Notes: generated from the sequence alone by a model not told the origin. Positions 12,301 to 21,611 are shown, counted from the first letter of the stretch. The stretch: 64,000 nucleotides of DNA from Oceanihabitans sp. IOP_32 (GCF_009498295.1 NZ_CP040813.1:186001-250000); one strand, 5' to 3'. Program-made: numbers and translations.

Positions 12301-12951
12301 CTACTTTAGGTATTTGTTAATTATTTTTTTCCATTTTTGATAGCCCTCTTCACTTAAATGTAAGCCATCGTAAGTATATTCTGGTTTTAGGTGTTTTTTA
12401 CTATTGCGCATGCGTTTGTGAAGGTTTATGAATTTTACATCGTATTTTTTTGATACTGCCCTTAAACGCTTATTAGCCGCAATAATTTTTTGATGGTTGT
12501 TTTTATGTCCGGAAAACTTCTTACCAATATGAGGGTTTATTGGTAGAATACTTTGCAAATATATTTTGGTGTCTTTGGATTGATTTTGAATTTGTAAAAT
12601 GATTTTTTCTGTGTTTTCTATAACATAAACCATACTTTTTCCTCGAGCCATATCATTGGTGCCTATTAATAAAAATACTTTGTTAGGATGTGATGCGGTG
12701 ACTTCATCTAATCGGAATAAAATCCCATCTGTAACATCGCCGCTTATGCCTCTATTTTTAACATTTTTATCAGGAAACAAGGCGTTCCAATCCCCACCTT
12801 CAGTAATACTATTCCCTAAAAATATAATTTCGTTTTCGGTATTTGGTTCATTTTCAAAAAAGGCTTTCCGTTTGTAATAATGGTCTGAATAGTTTTGTGA
12901 AAACCCGATATTTACAAAAGCTAAAAACAGAATTACAATTAAATTTTTCAT
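12301..12951 (-). CDS. Secreted SGNH/GDSL hydrolase, likely acetyl esterase
   Basis: A 216-residue exported enzyme (signal peptide about residues 1-18, cleaving before QNYS). It has the four SGNH blocks: nucleophile Ser in IIFLGNSITEGGDW, Gly in NRGISGDVTDG, Asn in LLIGTNDMARG and the Asp-x-x-His pair in YDGLHLSEEGY. The family includes sialate and carbohydrate O-acetylesterases and PAF-acetylhydrolase-like proteins. Position directly after the PNGase-like gene (49 bases) suggests removal of O-acetyl groups from glycan sugars. The specific ester is not decidable from sequence. Confidence 0.82.
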   Translation of the reverse strand: MKNLIVILFLAFVNIGFSQNYSDHYYKRKAFFENEPNTENEIIFLGNSITEGGDWNALFPDKNVKNRGISGDVTDGILFRLDEVTASHPNKVFLLIGTNDMARGKSMVYVIENTEKIILQIQNQSKDTKIYLQSILPINPHIGKKFSGHKNNHQKIIAANKRLRAVSKKYDVKFINLHKRMRNSKKHLKPEYTYDGLHLSEEGYQKWKKIINKYLK

Positions 12952-13000
12952 CTTAAAACAAACTAGATTTTTGAATTTTATGCTAAAGTTAACCTTAAAA

Positions 13001-14179
13001 TTATTGATGAGTAATATACGCAGAAACCAACCAGTGATTTAATTTCTCCTTATCGATAGGTGTAGCAGGGATTTTTATTCTTAAATCGTGCTTCCCAGCC
13101 TTTAGGTCCCCCAAATCTACAACCATAGGCTTTACAGATGATCCTGGACACCAATTAGACCGCGATAAATCCGATGAAGCGATGCGCTCTTCAATTTCTT
13201 TAATTTTATACGATCGAGTTTTCATATCGATATATGAGGCCGAATCCTTTTTTATCCAAACTCCTGAAGTTGGGTTAAATCTTCTAAACGAAGCACAATC
13301 TTCTCGCCAAGGAATAGTATCTAAAACCAATGCATTATTGAAATAAACACTGTTCTTAATTTTAATAAATTCATCACCGCCACTATGCCCGCCATGACCT
13401 GTGGTAATATAGTGCAACTTCACGTTTTTTGCATCTTTTCGCAGTGTTATGGTGGTTTCTAAATCGTTATGTGCAAAATTATCTGGTATTTTTTGTCCAC
13501 CAACATAAGGTATGGTGTTTAATACTGGTACTACTGAAACTTTTTGTTGCTTTCTGTTGGAATAGTTAAATTCTAAATCAAAATCATAACCTTCTGCCGT
13601 CCAAGAATCAATCCAAACCCCAACATAAAATGCACCAGTAACCAGACTTTCTAAGTTTGTAACATCATGCTGCCATACTACTTGCTTCTCCCAACTGGGT
13701 ATGTAAACAGGCCTTCTGTATTTTACTTTATTATCGCTGTAATGGCCAACGCCAAAAGGTGTCATAAAACGCATTAACTCAACCACAGGTTTGTAGGTAT
13801 CACTAGCAATAAAACCAGCATATTTATTGTCGACATAAGAATCTTTTGGAAAGGCTTCACCTTTTTCTGCCACAGAAAGTATCGATAAATCCTCAAGATT
13901 TTTAACCACAAACACAGAACCCGACTTGTCCCATTTATCTCCTGCAGAACGCACTGTTAATTTTATGTTCACATCTGTGCCCTCTTCAAACGTAGGAGCG
14001 GTTACTTTTTTATATACTAAACGACCATTCATTAAACGAACCACCTCATCATCAGTCCCTTTTTTACCTTGAAAATTAATTGGCTGTTTATTAAAAACAG
14101 TGATATTTATGGGTTCTTGAGCCTTTGCATAAACACTTACGAGTAACAAGAATGTAACACTTAGAAATTTTGATGTCAT
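13001..14179 (-). CDS. PNGase F-family peptide-N-glycosidase
   Basis: Cuts the bond between Asn and the first GlcNAc of N-glycans, releasing the whole glycan and leaving Asp. A 392-residue secreted protein (signal peptide to KAQ, residue 21) with the two eight-stranded domains of Elizabethkingia PNGase F. By my alignment with the remembered PNGase F sequence, Asp84 in GDKWDK equals catalytic Asp60, Glu270 in GGDEF equals Glu206, and SNWCPGSS equals the AGWCPGMA region. The residue matching Glu118 is Asp191 (VWIDSW). The GHGGHSGGDEF stretch differs from the GHAKPYDAGSRGCAEW of the reference. Neighbours (GH92, GH29, GH20, SGNH) fit a glycan-release role. Similarity is distant, so activity needs testing. 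Confidence 0.82.
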   Translation of the reverse strand: MTSKFLSVTFLLLVSVYAKAQEPINITVFNKQPINFQGKKGTDDEVVRLMNGRLVYKKVTAPTFEEGTDVNIKLTVRSAGDKWDKSGSVFVVKNLEDLSILSVAEKGEAFPKDSYVDNKYAGFIASDTYKPVVELMRFMTPFGVGHYSDNKVKYRRPVYIPSWEKQVVWQHDVTNLESLVTGAFYVGVWIDSWTAEGYDFDLEFNYSNRKQQKVSVVPVLNTIPYVGGQKIPDNFAHNDLETTITLRKDAKNVKLHYITTGHGGHSGGDEFIKIKNSVYFNNALVLDTIPWREDCASFRRFNPTSGVWIKKDSASYIDMKTRSYKIKEIEERIASSDLSRSNWCPGSSVKPMVVDLGDLKAGKHDLRIKIPATPIDKEKLNHWLVSAYITHQ

Positions 14180-14278
14180 TTGAATTTAATTTTTAATGGT
14201 TTTGGGATTGTTAAGAATATTAGAAAAGCTTAAGAAAACTAACTTTGTGCTTGGTAAGAACTGTTTCAACATAGTAAT

Positions 14279-16552
14279 TTATTCTAAAATCATTTTTAAG
14301 CTATTACCATTCACCAATTCATCATGGTTGATAAAAAAGTTTTTGTGTATTTTTCCGTTTACTAATATCTGTTTGATTTTTCCGTTTTTCTGGTTTAATT
14401 TCTCGATAATCAAGACATCATTCTCATAATATGTATTATCTAGATGTATCGTAATTTTATCGAATCTGGGTGCTGTAATGGCGTACATGGGATCTGCTGG
14501 TGAAACAGGATATATACCCATCATACTATAAATTAACCAGGCAGACATAGTACCCGTATCGTCGTTTCCTGGTAAACCCGCAGGTTTGTTGGTAAAGTAT
14601 TTACTTATTAGTGCGTTAACACGCTCTTGTGTTTTCCATTCGTAACCTTTTGCATAATTGTATAAATACGGATAAGCAATATCGGGCTCGTTAGCCATAT
14701 CAAATTGATTGATTTCAAAAACTTCATCCAATTTAGCAACGTAGTTTTCTTTACCTCCCATTAATTTCATTAGGGCTTTGGTATCGTGAGCCACCATAAA
14801 TGTATATTGCCAAGAATTACCTTCAATAAAACCCAAGTTGGTTTCAAAATTAGCACCTTTATTTGGGTCAAAAGGCGCGTACCAAGAACCGTCGTCATTT
14901 TTTGGACGCAACAAATTAAAGGTTCTATCAAAAAGCTTTCGGTAGGTTACAGAGCGTTTAGAAAACAATTTATAATCTTCCTTTTTACCTAATTTTTTTG
15001 CTAATTGTGCCAATGCGAAATCGCTTATATTGTATTCTTGCGTGGTAGAAACCGAACCGCTATTGGTTGTTTTAGTGGTTAGATATCCCTTTTCAATATA
15101 GTCTTTAATACCAGGTCGTAACGGATTGTTTTCTAACTGTGTTGCACTTTTACGCATGGCTTCGTAAGCTTTTTCAATATCAAAATCTTGAATGCCTCGC
15201 AAATAGGTATCAGCTAAAACGATACCAGCAGGATCGCCAACCATAGTTGTGGTTTCGGTAGCATTAAGCTCCCATTTAGGCAACCAACCACTTTCGTCGT
15301 AGATATTAAGCATACTTTTTACCATGTTCGATTGTTGTTTAGGATACACCAACGACATTAATGCATGTAAATTTCTATAGGTGTCCCAAAATGAAAATAC
15401 TGTAAAACGTGTGCCATCCGTTTTTGCGGTTTCACGTTTTCCCATAGTGGGATATTCTCCATTAACATCATTTAAAATATTGGGATGGATTAATGTGTGA
15501 TACAACGCCGTATAAAAAATAGTCTTATCGTCTTTAGAACCACCTTCTACTTCTATTTTAGATAGCAAATCGTTCCATTTTGAAGCGGTTTCTTTATAGA
15601 TATCTTTAAATGATAAATTTCCGGTTTCTTTTTCAAGGTTTTCTCTAGCATTTTCAATACTCACGTAAGACACACCAATTTTTACTTCAACCTCGGTTGG
15701 TTTATCAAAATTATACGAAAAATAACTCCCTATACTATCCCCAATAACTTCTTTTCTATAATTTTTATATATGCGGGTTTTTCCGTTATAGGGCATCCAT
15801 TGCGCTTCAATACCATCGTGAGTTCTCGGTTTTTTCCAAACCCCAAAATCTTCTGCTGGCTTACTAAATTTTGCAACAAAATAAACAGGATAAGATTCCT
15901 CTGGCTTATAGTAACAAAACGAGCCTACATTTCGAACGCCCTCAACCTCGGTTGGAGACACGATTTTAACCATTGCGCCTTCCTCATTTGTTAAACCAAG
16001 GCCCAAATTAATAAGTATATTAGATTTTCCTTTTGGAAAGGTATACTTGCTCACTCCTACTCGAGTGCTTGCGGTTAGTTCGGTCTTTATATTGTATTTT
16101 GAGAGCTCAACACTGTAATACCCTGGTTTTGAAACTTTGTTTGTATATGCTGTTCCATATTCTAAATGATTCGTTTTTAAAGCTCCGGTTGTTGGCATGG
16201 CCAAAATAACACCTAAATCTGGACAACCCACACCGCTTAAATTCACATGAGAAAACCCCGTTAAAAAGGTGTTTTCGTGCACATAGGGTGTAGACAACCA
16301 CTGACTATCTTTTTCCAACGGCAAATTTTGCGGACCTGCAACGTTAAATGGCGAAACACTAACCATGCCTCTTGGTGCCATAGCTCCTGGATTTGTAGCG
16401 CCATAATTTGAAGTTCCAATAAATGGATTTACATAATTAATTGGTGCTTGTGCTCCCAAATTCATATAACCTACAAGACCTAAAAGTGAAATAATAACTC
16501 TAATACTAAATTTGTGTTTTCTAGTTTTAAACGAATAAACTACTTTCTTCAT
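14279..16552 (-). CDS. Alpha-mannosidase, GH92
   Basis: Calcium-dependent exo-alpha-mannosidase, 757 residues from the preferred ATG at 16552; an ORF extension of ten codons exists, but MKKVVYSFKTRKHKF leads straight into the signal peptide ending near NLGAQ. It has no lipobox, so it is probably periplasmic. GH92 marks: YVNPFIGTSNYG near the N-terminus, GFSHVNLSGVGCPDLG, the WDTYRNLHALM segment, WELNATETTTMVGDP, and GLPGNDDTGTMSAWLIYSMMGIYP with the paired Asp that serve as base. Linkage preference is not clear. It differs from the second GH92 (28474) in lacking the GNEPSHH segment (here ANEPDIAYPY). The gene starts after a 233-base spacer that has its own -7 box. Confidence 0.92.
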   Translation of the reverse strand: MKKVVYSFKTRKHKFSIRVIISLLGLVGYMNLGAQAPINYVNPFIGTSNYGATNPGAMAPRGMVSVSPFNVAGPQNLPLEKDSQWLSTPYVHENTFLTGFSHVNLSGVGCPDLGVILAMPTTGALKTNHLEYGTAYTNKVSKPGYYSVELSKYNIKTELTASTRVGVSKYTFPKGKSNILINLGLGLTNEEGAMVKIVSPTEVEGVRNVGSFCYYKPEESYPVYFVAKFSKPAEDFGVWKKPRTHDGIEAQWMPYNGKTRIYKNYRKEVIGDSIGSYFSYNFDKPTEVEVKIGVSYVSIENARENLEKETGNLSFKDIYKETASKWNDLLSKIEVEGGSKDDKTIFYTALYHTLIHPNILNDVNGEYPTMGKRETAKTDGTRFTVFSFWDTYRNLHALMSLVYPKQQSNMVKSMLNIYDESGWLPKWELNATETTTMVGDPAGIVLADTYLRGIQDFDIEKAYEAMRKSATQLENNPLRPGIKDYIEKGYLTTKTTNSGSVSTTQEYNISDFALAQLAKKLGKKEDYKLFSKRSVTYRKLFDRTFNLLRPKNDDGSWYAPFDPNKGANFETNLGFIEGNSWQYTFMVAHDTKALMKLMGGKENYVAKLDEVFEINQFDMANEPDIAYPYLYNYAKGYEWKTQERVNALISKYFTNKPAGLPGNDDTGTMSAWLIYSMMGIYPVSPADPMYAITAPRFDKITIHLDNTYYENDVLIIEKLNQKNGKIKQILVNGKIHKNFFINHDELVNGNSLKMILE

Positions 16553-16621
16553 AGATCTTATTTTAACCGTACTACAACTCATCTTTCTACATTATAAATT
16601 TTATACCCCTATAATTAATAC

Positions 16622-16662
16622 CAAATTAACCATACGACATTTCAAAATTAAACTGGTATAAT
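16622..16662. repeat. Copy A of a dispersed 41-bp intergenic repeat
   Basis: Aligns without gaps to 39886-39926 with 5 mismatches in 41 bases (88%). The ends ATACCA (16618) and TGGTAT (16659) form a short inverted repeat. It lies in the spacer between GH29 and GH92 and contains the -7 box listed below. Confidence 0.65.
16643..16650 (-). promoter_or_regulatory. Putative -7 box of the GH92 gene at 14279
   Basis: The minus strand reads TAATTTTG, a perfect TAnnTTTG, about 90 bases before the preferred start codon and inside the dispersed repeat. No clear -33 box. Confidence 0.35.
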
Positions 16663-16679
16663 ACCCTTCTAAACCACAC

Positions 16680-16706
16680 ATGTTTTGGTGTGTTTCGCCA
16701 AAACAT
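16680..16706. repeat. Inverted repeat downstream of GH29
   Basis: ATGTTTTGG at 16680-16688 pairs perfectly with CCAAAACAT at 16698-16706 over a 9-nt loop. It lies 80 bases beyond the GH29 stop. There is no T-run on the minus side, so it is a weak terminator at best; it might instead be an mRNA-stabilising or regulatory hairpin. Confidence 0.55.
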
Positions 16707-16785
16707 TTAAACCTGAAACCATACGAAATATCACCATTAATTGATTTAACCTAAAGCTGCTTATTTAAATCCAGTAACCTGGTTT

Positions 16786-18135
16786 TTATTTATTCAATTC
16801 TACAGCGTTGCCATGACCTCTGTATAATAACAGAGCATCTTCCAATTCGACTTCTATAATCGTGACATTTTCATCTAAATGCTTTTCTAAAGGCACTTCA
16901 ATTCTTAAAATTCCAGGAATATTATTCCAAGCGGCACCACCATTTCTTTCAAAATCCAATTCTTCATTGGTACCAACTACTTTAATCGATTTTATTTTAT
17001 TCTGAAGACCTTTTAAAGAAATATAATCCTTGGGGGTATCAAACAAAGCCAAGTAAATTTTAGTATCGTCTTTACTTAACAATGTTGGTCCGTAAAAATG
17101 ACCATAAGGCAAACCCGCTTTCGTACTAAAAACGGCAGTTTCGTGCTTTTTAATCCAATCTCCCAAGGCTTCCAATCTTTCTAATTGTTCTGTTGCAATA
17201 CTGCCGTCTGGTTTTGGACCAATATTGAGCAATAAATTACCACCAGAAGCAATTACCTCAACAAAAGTTCTGATAATTTGAGATATAGGTTTGTAATTGG
17301 TGTCTGATGGGAAATAACCCCAATTATCGTTCATGGTCATACAAAACTCCCAGGCACCTTCTGGTCTAACTATAGGAACCCCTTGCTCTGGTGTACTGTA
17401 ATCGCCATGTGTTTTTAATCTCGAGTTTACTATAACTGAGGGATTCCAAGCTAACAAAGTGTCTTTTAAAGCTTCTGCGCGCCATTGTTCGCTAGTTTTT
17501 TCCCAATCGCCATCGAACCACCATAAATCTGGATTAAAATTGGTACTTAACTCTTTCATTTGACCGTTATTAAATTTGATAAAACGTTGCCAAGGCGTTA
17601 ATTGGTCTTGTTGCTTTTGCGGAAAATTGTTTCGAGTGTCTGGACGTGGAAAAACCACCTCGTAATCTGGATGCGACCAGTCGATTAAAGAATAATATAA
17701 ACCAACTTTTAAGTTCTCTTTCCTTAATGCTTTGACAAAAGGCGCGACTAAATCGCGCTTTGCAGGTGTTTTTTCTAGCACATTTAATTGGCTGTATTTT
17801 GTATCCCACAAGGCCACACCATCATGATGTTTGGTTGTTAAAACCGCGTAACGGGCCCCTATTTTTTTGAATAGTTTTGCCCAAGCTTCTGGCTTATAGT
17901 TTTTAGCGGTAAATTTTTCGCCTTGCGCCATATAATCATCATAAGAAATACGTTTATGGTACAGAGACCAAGATTCACCAATCCCATTTACGCCATAATA
18001 TCCCCAATGGATAAACACCCCTAATTTAGCGTTTTGAAACCAAGTTAATCGGTCTGCTTTAGTTAATTTTTCTTGCGCAAAAATCTGATTCACAAACAAG
18101 AAAAACAACACGCCTGTTAATTTTAAACACCTCAT
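16786..18135 (-). CDS. Alpha-L-fucosidase, GH29
   Basis: Removes alpha-linked fucose by a retaining mechanism. 449 residues with signal peptide (to IFAQ, residue 21), so periplasmic. Catalytic TIM barrel covers about residues 22-345 with LGVFIHWGYYGVNGIGESW, TTKHHDGVALWDTKYSQ and nucleophile Asp208 in LWWFDGDWE, followed by a C-terminal beta-sandwich. Overall type resembles GH29 subfamily A, which accepts many aglycones including core fucose, but the acid/base residue cannot be fixed without alignment. Its start lies 2 bases after the GH20 gene, so the two are translated from one transcript. Confidence 0.93.
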   Translation of the reverse strand: MRCLKLTGVLFFLFVNQIFAQEKLTKADRLTWFQNAKLGVFIHWGYYGVNGIGESWSLYHKRISYDDYMAQGEKFTAKNYKPEAWAKLFKKIGARYAVLTTKHHDGVALWDTKYSQLNVLEKTPAKRDLVAPFVKALRKENLKVGLYYSLIDWSHPDYEVVFPRPDTRNNFPQKQQDQLTPWQRFIKFNNGQMKELSTNFNPDLWWFDGDWEKTSEQWRAEALKDTLLAWNPSVIVNSRLKTHGDYSTPEQGVPIVRPEGAWEFCMTMNDNWGYFPSDTNYKPISQIIRTFVEVIASGGNLLLNIGPKPDGSIATEQLERLEALGDWIKKHETAVFSTKAGLPYGHFYGPTLLSKDDTKIYLALFDTPKDYISLKGLQNKIKSIKVVGTNEELDFERNGGAAWNNIPGILRIEVPLEKHLDENVTIIEVELEDALLLYRGHGNAVELNK

Positions 18136-18137
18136 AC

Positions 18138-20468
18138 TTATTTAATTATAATTTCATCAACAAATAACCAAGCATCACCGCCGTTTGGTGTCTTTTTTAA
18201 ATTGGTAGCTATTACCTTTACAAATCTTGTGTTTTGAGCATCGAAAGAAATTGTAAAATCTTTTAATTCTGAAGCAGGATTTTTGGCAAATGCTCTTTTT
18301 ACTGAACCCACTTCACGATAAGTTTTACCATCTTTAGAAATAAAAACCGTTACAGAGGTAGGAAAATAAATACTTGGTCCTTGATTTTCCAAAGTGCCTA
18401 AAATAACTTCTTGAATGGAAGTCTCTTCGCCCAAATCGACCACAGCTTCCATATCTTTAACCAACCAAGCTTGCCAGTGGCCATCGTGAAAGTTTTTGGT
18501 ACCGCGTAAAGTATTTACCAAACCAAATTCGCCTTCACCTTGATATTGCTCACTATAAACTTCTTTATAGCTTACTTTTTTACCAACGGCTTTATGAAAT
18601 TCAATGGTAGTTTGAAAGGGTTTACCAACCGCTTTATCATCTTTAAATAAAGAGGCGTTTATAGTTGTCGTTTCGTCAATTTTTAAAGGCGTTGTGTATT
18701 TAATGGCATTATCGTCTAGTTTTTTATCATGTAATGTATAACGAATATCGGCATTGGTAAATTCGTTTTTCAAAACGATCGAGGCTTCTTTTGTTTCTAT
18801 ATCAATACTAACATCATTCATGACTAAATAAGCGCTTTTCGCATAGTTAATATTGAGGTCATCAAATCTTTCAAATAGGGTACCAATTCGGGTTGAGAAA
18901 TCTTCCCAGTTACGCGATTCTTTTGGAGACCAAAGTGTTTCTGATAAAGCAGCTAATCTAGGAAAAATCATATATTCTGAATGCGATTCTGTTTTAATTT
19001 GCTCAGACCAAAGATTTGCTTGGCCTCCTAAAACGTGTTTGGCTTCCTCTACTGTTAAACCGTCCACAACAGGATCGAAAGTATAGACTTTACTCAATGG
19101 GGTATAACCGCCCCAAGCTAAAGGCTCTTCATTTTGTGGGCCTTGATAATGATCAAAATAACAATGCGTGCCCGGCGTCATAATCACATCATGACCCAGC
19201 TTTGCGGCCTCTACACCACCTTTTACACCACGCCAACTCATTACTGTAGCTTCTGGTGCTAAACCGCCTTCTAAAATCTCATCCCAGCCTATTAAACGTT
19301 TTCCTTTAGCATTGATAAAACGCTCCATTCTGGTAATAAAATAACTTTGTAGTTCTTCAACATTTTCTAACTTTTCAGTTTTCATTCTTCTTTTACAATC
19401 TGGGCATTTTTTCCACTCGGTTTTTGTAGCTTCATCACCACCAACATGAATGTATTTTGATGGAAAAATGTCCATAACTTCTAACAACACATTTTCTAGA
19501 AACTCGAAGGTATTTTCTTTTCCTGCACAATAAATATCTGTAATGGGCCAAAGTCCGCCAGATGGCACAGCAATGCGTCTACCGTGACACGAAAGTTCGG
19601 GATACGATGCAATTGCTGAGGATACATGTGCTGGCATTTCAATTTCGGGAATAATTTCGATACTTTTAGTTGCTGCATACGCCACTAAATCTTTTAATTC
19701 GTCTTGGGTATAAAACCCGCCATAAGTCCCTTTTTCATCTGGAGAAGGCGTATATCTTCCGTCCCAATGTTTATCTTCTTGATCGACTCTCCAAGCACCA
19801 ATTTCGGTTAATTTTGGATATTTTTTTATTTCAATTCTCCAACCTTGATCATCCACTAAATGTAAATGCAAGACATTCATTTTTAGCATAGCCAATCGAT
19901 CAATGGTTTTCTTTAAATAGTCTATTTCGAAGAAATGACGAGAAACATCTAACATTAAACCTCTGTATTGATATCGAGGCGCATCTTTAATCGTTACATT
20001 TGGAATTAACCAATCTGTATCGGCCACCTGCTCTGAACTTTCAATGCTTGTTGGAAGCAACTGCCTTAGTGTTTCTAAACCATAAACAAAACCAGCTTGT
20101 TCTTTTGAAGAAATTAATACGCGATCTGAATTCACTTCTAAGGTATAGCCTTCCTTCTCTAAATTTTCATCAATTACCAATTGAACAAAATTAGTTTTAG
20201 GAGCTTGATTTAAAACCTCTAAATCCCAACCCGAAACGTTTTTAAACTTATCGATTAAAACAGCGGTTAATTCCTTTTGAGAAGGATTTACAACAATAAA
20301 TTTTGTGTTTTCATCAAACTGAAAAGCACCTTTTTCCAATTCTAATTTTGCTGGTTTTGGGATTACAGCAATATCTGCTTCTGTAAAGTTTTTATTTTCT
20401 TTAGCGTCTTGGCAAGCCATTACAGTCGCCATTAAAAACAATACCAGAACCTTTTTAAATACACTCAT
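18138..20468 (-). CDS. Beta-N-acetylhexosaminidase lipoprotein, GH20
   Basis: Exo-enzyme releasing terminal beta-GlcNAc or GalNAc by substrate-assisted catalysis. 776 residues, lipobox VMAC (Cys19). Order: GH20b alpha/beta domain (about 35-155), catalytic TIM barrel (about 160-520) with HLHLVDDQGWRIEIKKYP, the Asp-Glu pair in HVGGDEATKTEWKKC and MSWRGVKGG, then a chitobiase-type C-terminal strand region (ASIVLKNEFTNADIRYTLHD) and a terminal F5/8 type C discoidin domain (about 640-776) likely to bind sugar. In N-glycan breakdown it would trim antennary GlcNAc after the galactosidase. Co-transcribed with GH29 (2-base gap). Confidence 0.94.
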   Translation of the reverse strand: MSVFKKVLVLFLMATVMACQDAKENKNFTEADIAVIPKPAKLELEKGAFQFDENTKFIVVNPSQKELTAVLIDKFKNVSGWDLEVLNQAPKTNFVQLVIDENLEKEGYTLEVNSDRVLISSKEQAGFVYGLETLRQLLPTSIESSEQVADTDWLIPNVTIKDAPRYQYRGLMLDVSRHFFEIDYLKKTIDRLAMLKMNVLHLHLVDDQGWRIEIKKYPKLTEIGAWRVDQEDKHWDGRYTPSPDEKGTYGGFYTQDELKDLVAYAATKSIEIIPEIEMPAHVSSAIASYPELSCHGRRIAVPSGGLWPITDIYCAGKENTFEFLENVLLEVMDIFPSKYIHVGGDEATKTEWKKCPDCKRRMKTEKLENVEELQSYFITRMERFINAKGKRLIGWDEILEGGLAPEATVMSWRGVKGGVEAAKLGHDVIMTPGTHCYFDHYQGPQNEEPLAWGGYTPLSKVYTFDPVVDGLTVEEAKHVLGGQANLWSEQIKTESHSEYMIFPRLAALSETLWSPKESRNWEDFSTRIGTLFERFDDLNINYAKSAYLVMNDVSIDIETKEASIVLKNEFTNADIRYTLHDKKLDDNAIKYTTPLKIDETTTINASLFKDDKAVGKPFQTTIEFHKAVGKKVSYKEVYSEQYQGEGEFGLVNTLRGTKNFHDGHWQAWLVKDMEAVVDLGEETSIQEVILGTLENQGPSIYFPTSVTVFISKDGKTYREVGSVKRAFAKNPASELKDFTISFDAQNTRFVKVIATNLKKTPNGGDAWLFVDEIIIK

Positions 20469-20539
20469 GTTTACAAATTTTTAATTAGTAATCTATATGT
20501 CTTCATAATTTATTTTGATTTTTGTTTACCGATTTTAGC

Positions 20540-21550
20540 CTACTCCGCTATTTTAAATTTCGCATCTTCCATTCGGTTTCCATATTCGGCATCGGCAACA
20601 GCATAATTGAAACCAGAGCGCAAACTGTAACCCGCATGCTCTCCGTTTTTATTAATAGCGATAAAACCAACTTGCAAATATTCCATGTCTTTATGGTTTT
20701 TATGTTTTGTAAAAATACGCTCTACAATTTCTTTGCAAGCTTCCAAAGGCGACTTGCCTTGGCGCATTAATTCTACAACCATAGCGCTTCCTGCGGTTCT
20801 AATTACGGCTTCTCCCAAACCCGTTGCAGCGGCCGCACCCACCTCATTATCTAAAAACAAACCAGCGCCTATTATTGGCGAATCTCCCACACGTCCATGC
20901 ATTTTCCATGCCGCACCGCTTGTAGTACAAGATCCAGAAATATTGCCGTTTTCATCAATCACTAACATGGAAATGGTATCGTGATTTTCCATATTTATAA
21001 CTGGCTTATATTTTGATTCTTCCATCCATTTTTTCCAATCGGTTTCAGCTTCAGCAGTTAAAAGGTTTTCTTCTTTAAAACCTTCAGATAAGGTAAATTG
21101 AAGCGCACCCTGTCCAGACAACATCACGTGTGGCGTATTTTGCATGACTTTTTTGGCTACAGAAATAGGGTGTTTTATGCCTTGTAAATAAGACACCGAA
21201 CCACAATTGCTATTGTGATCCATAATACAAGCATCTAAAGTCACCTTCCCTTCTCTATCTGGATAACCGCCGTAACCCACACTACGTACTTTAGGATCGG
21301 CCTCGGGGATTCGCATGCCAGCTTCCATTGCGTCTATTGCAGATTTCCCGTTTTTTAATTGCTTCCAAGTTTCTTCATTGGCTGGTAAACCGTGATTCCA
21401 AGTTGATATTATTAATGGTTTTTTTGGTGTTTTTATAGCATGGTATGGTGCTAATTCCTCTTCCTTCACTAAGTTTTCGCAACTTAAAATCGTACTGAAA
21501 CCTAAAGTCCCTAGAGCTGCATTTTTTATAAAATCTCTTCTGTTAGACAT
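20540..21550 (-). CDS. N4-(beta-N-acetylglucosaminyl)-L-asparaginase (glycosylasparaginase)
   Basis: Hydrolyses the amide of GlcNAc-Asn, giving aspartate and 1-amino-GlcNAc. 336 residues from the ATG at 21550, chosen because MSNRRDFIKNAALGTLGFS then begins a Tat-type signal, followed by a lipobox-like ILSC; a longer frame to 21601 has no such logic. An N-terminal nucleophile hydrolase: the precursor is cut before Thr192 in ENHDTISM, the counterpart of HDTIGM in the Elizabethkingia enzyme, with Ser in place of Gly. GRVGDSPIIGAG and GLGEAVIRTAGS complete the substrate pocket. It complements the PNGase homologue: one acts on glycopeptides, the other on free glycosylasparagine. 71 bases separate it from GH20. 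Confidence 0.93.
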   Translation of the reverse strand: MSNRRDFIKNAALGTLGFSTILSCENLVKEEELAPYHAIKTPKKPLIISTWNHGLPANEETWKQLKNGKSAIDAMEAGMRIPEADPKVRSVGYGGYPDREGKVTLDACIMDHNSNCGSVSYLQGIKHPISVAKKVMQNTPHVMLSGQGALQFTLSEGFKEENLLTAEAETDWKKWMEESKYKPVINMENHDTISMLVIDENGNISGSCTTSGAAWKMHGRVGDSPIIGAGLFLDNEVGAAAATGLGEAVIRTAGSAMVVELMRQGKSPLEACKEIVERIFTKHKNHKDMEYLQVGFIAINKNGEHAGYSLRSGFNYAVADAEYGNRMEDAKFKIAE

Positions 21551-21577
21551 ACTGTGTGTTTTTATTGATACATTTTT

Positions 21578-21608
21578 GAGCTTGGTGCCGTGCGGTTTCA
21601 CCGAGCTT
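21578..21608. repeat. GC-rich inverted repeat upstream of glycosylasparaginase
   Basis: GAGCTTGGTG (21578-21587) pairs with CACCGAGCTT (21599-21608) with two G-U pairs over an 11-nt loop. It stands out in AT-rich surroundings, 27 bases before the start codon. No U-tract follows on the minus strand, so it is not a standard terminator; a leader structure or a by-product of the deletion that left the GH92 relic are both possible. Confidence 0.4.
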
Positions 21609-21611
21609 ATT

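Noticed and set aside
16654-16664. GGTATAATACC-type dyad near GH92 as a GntR operator
   Set aside because: GT and AC are separated by five bases, not three, and the sequence belongs to the dispersed repeat.
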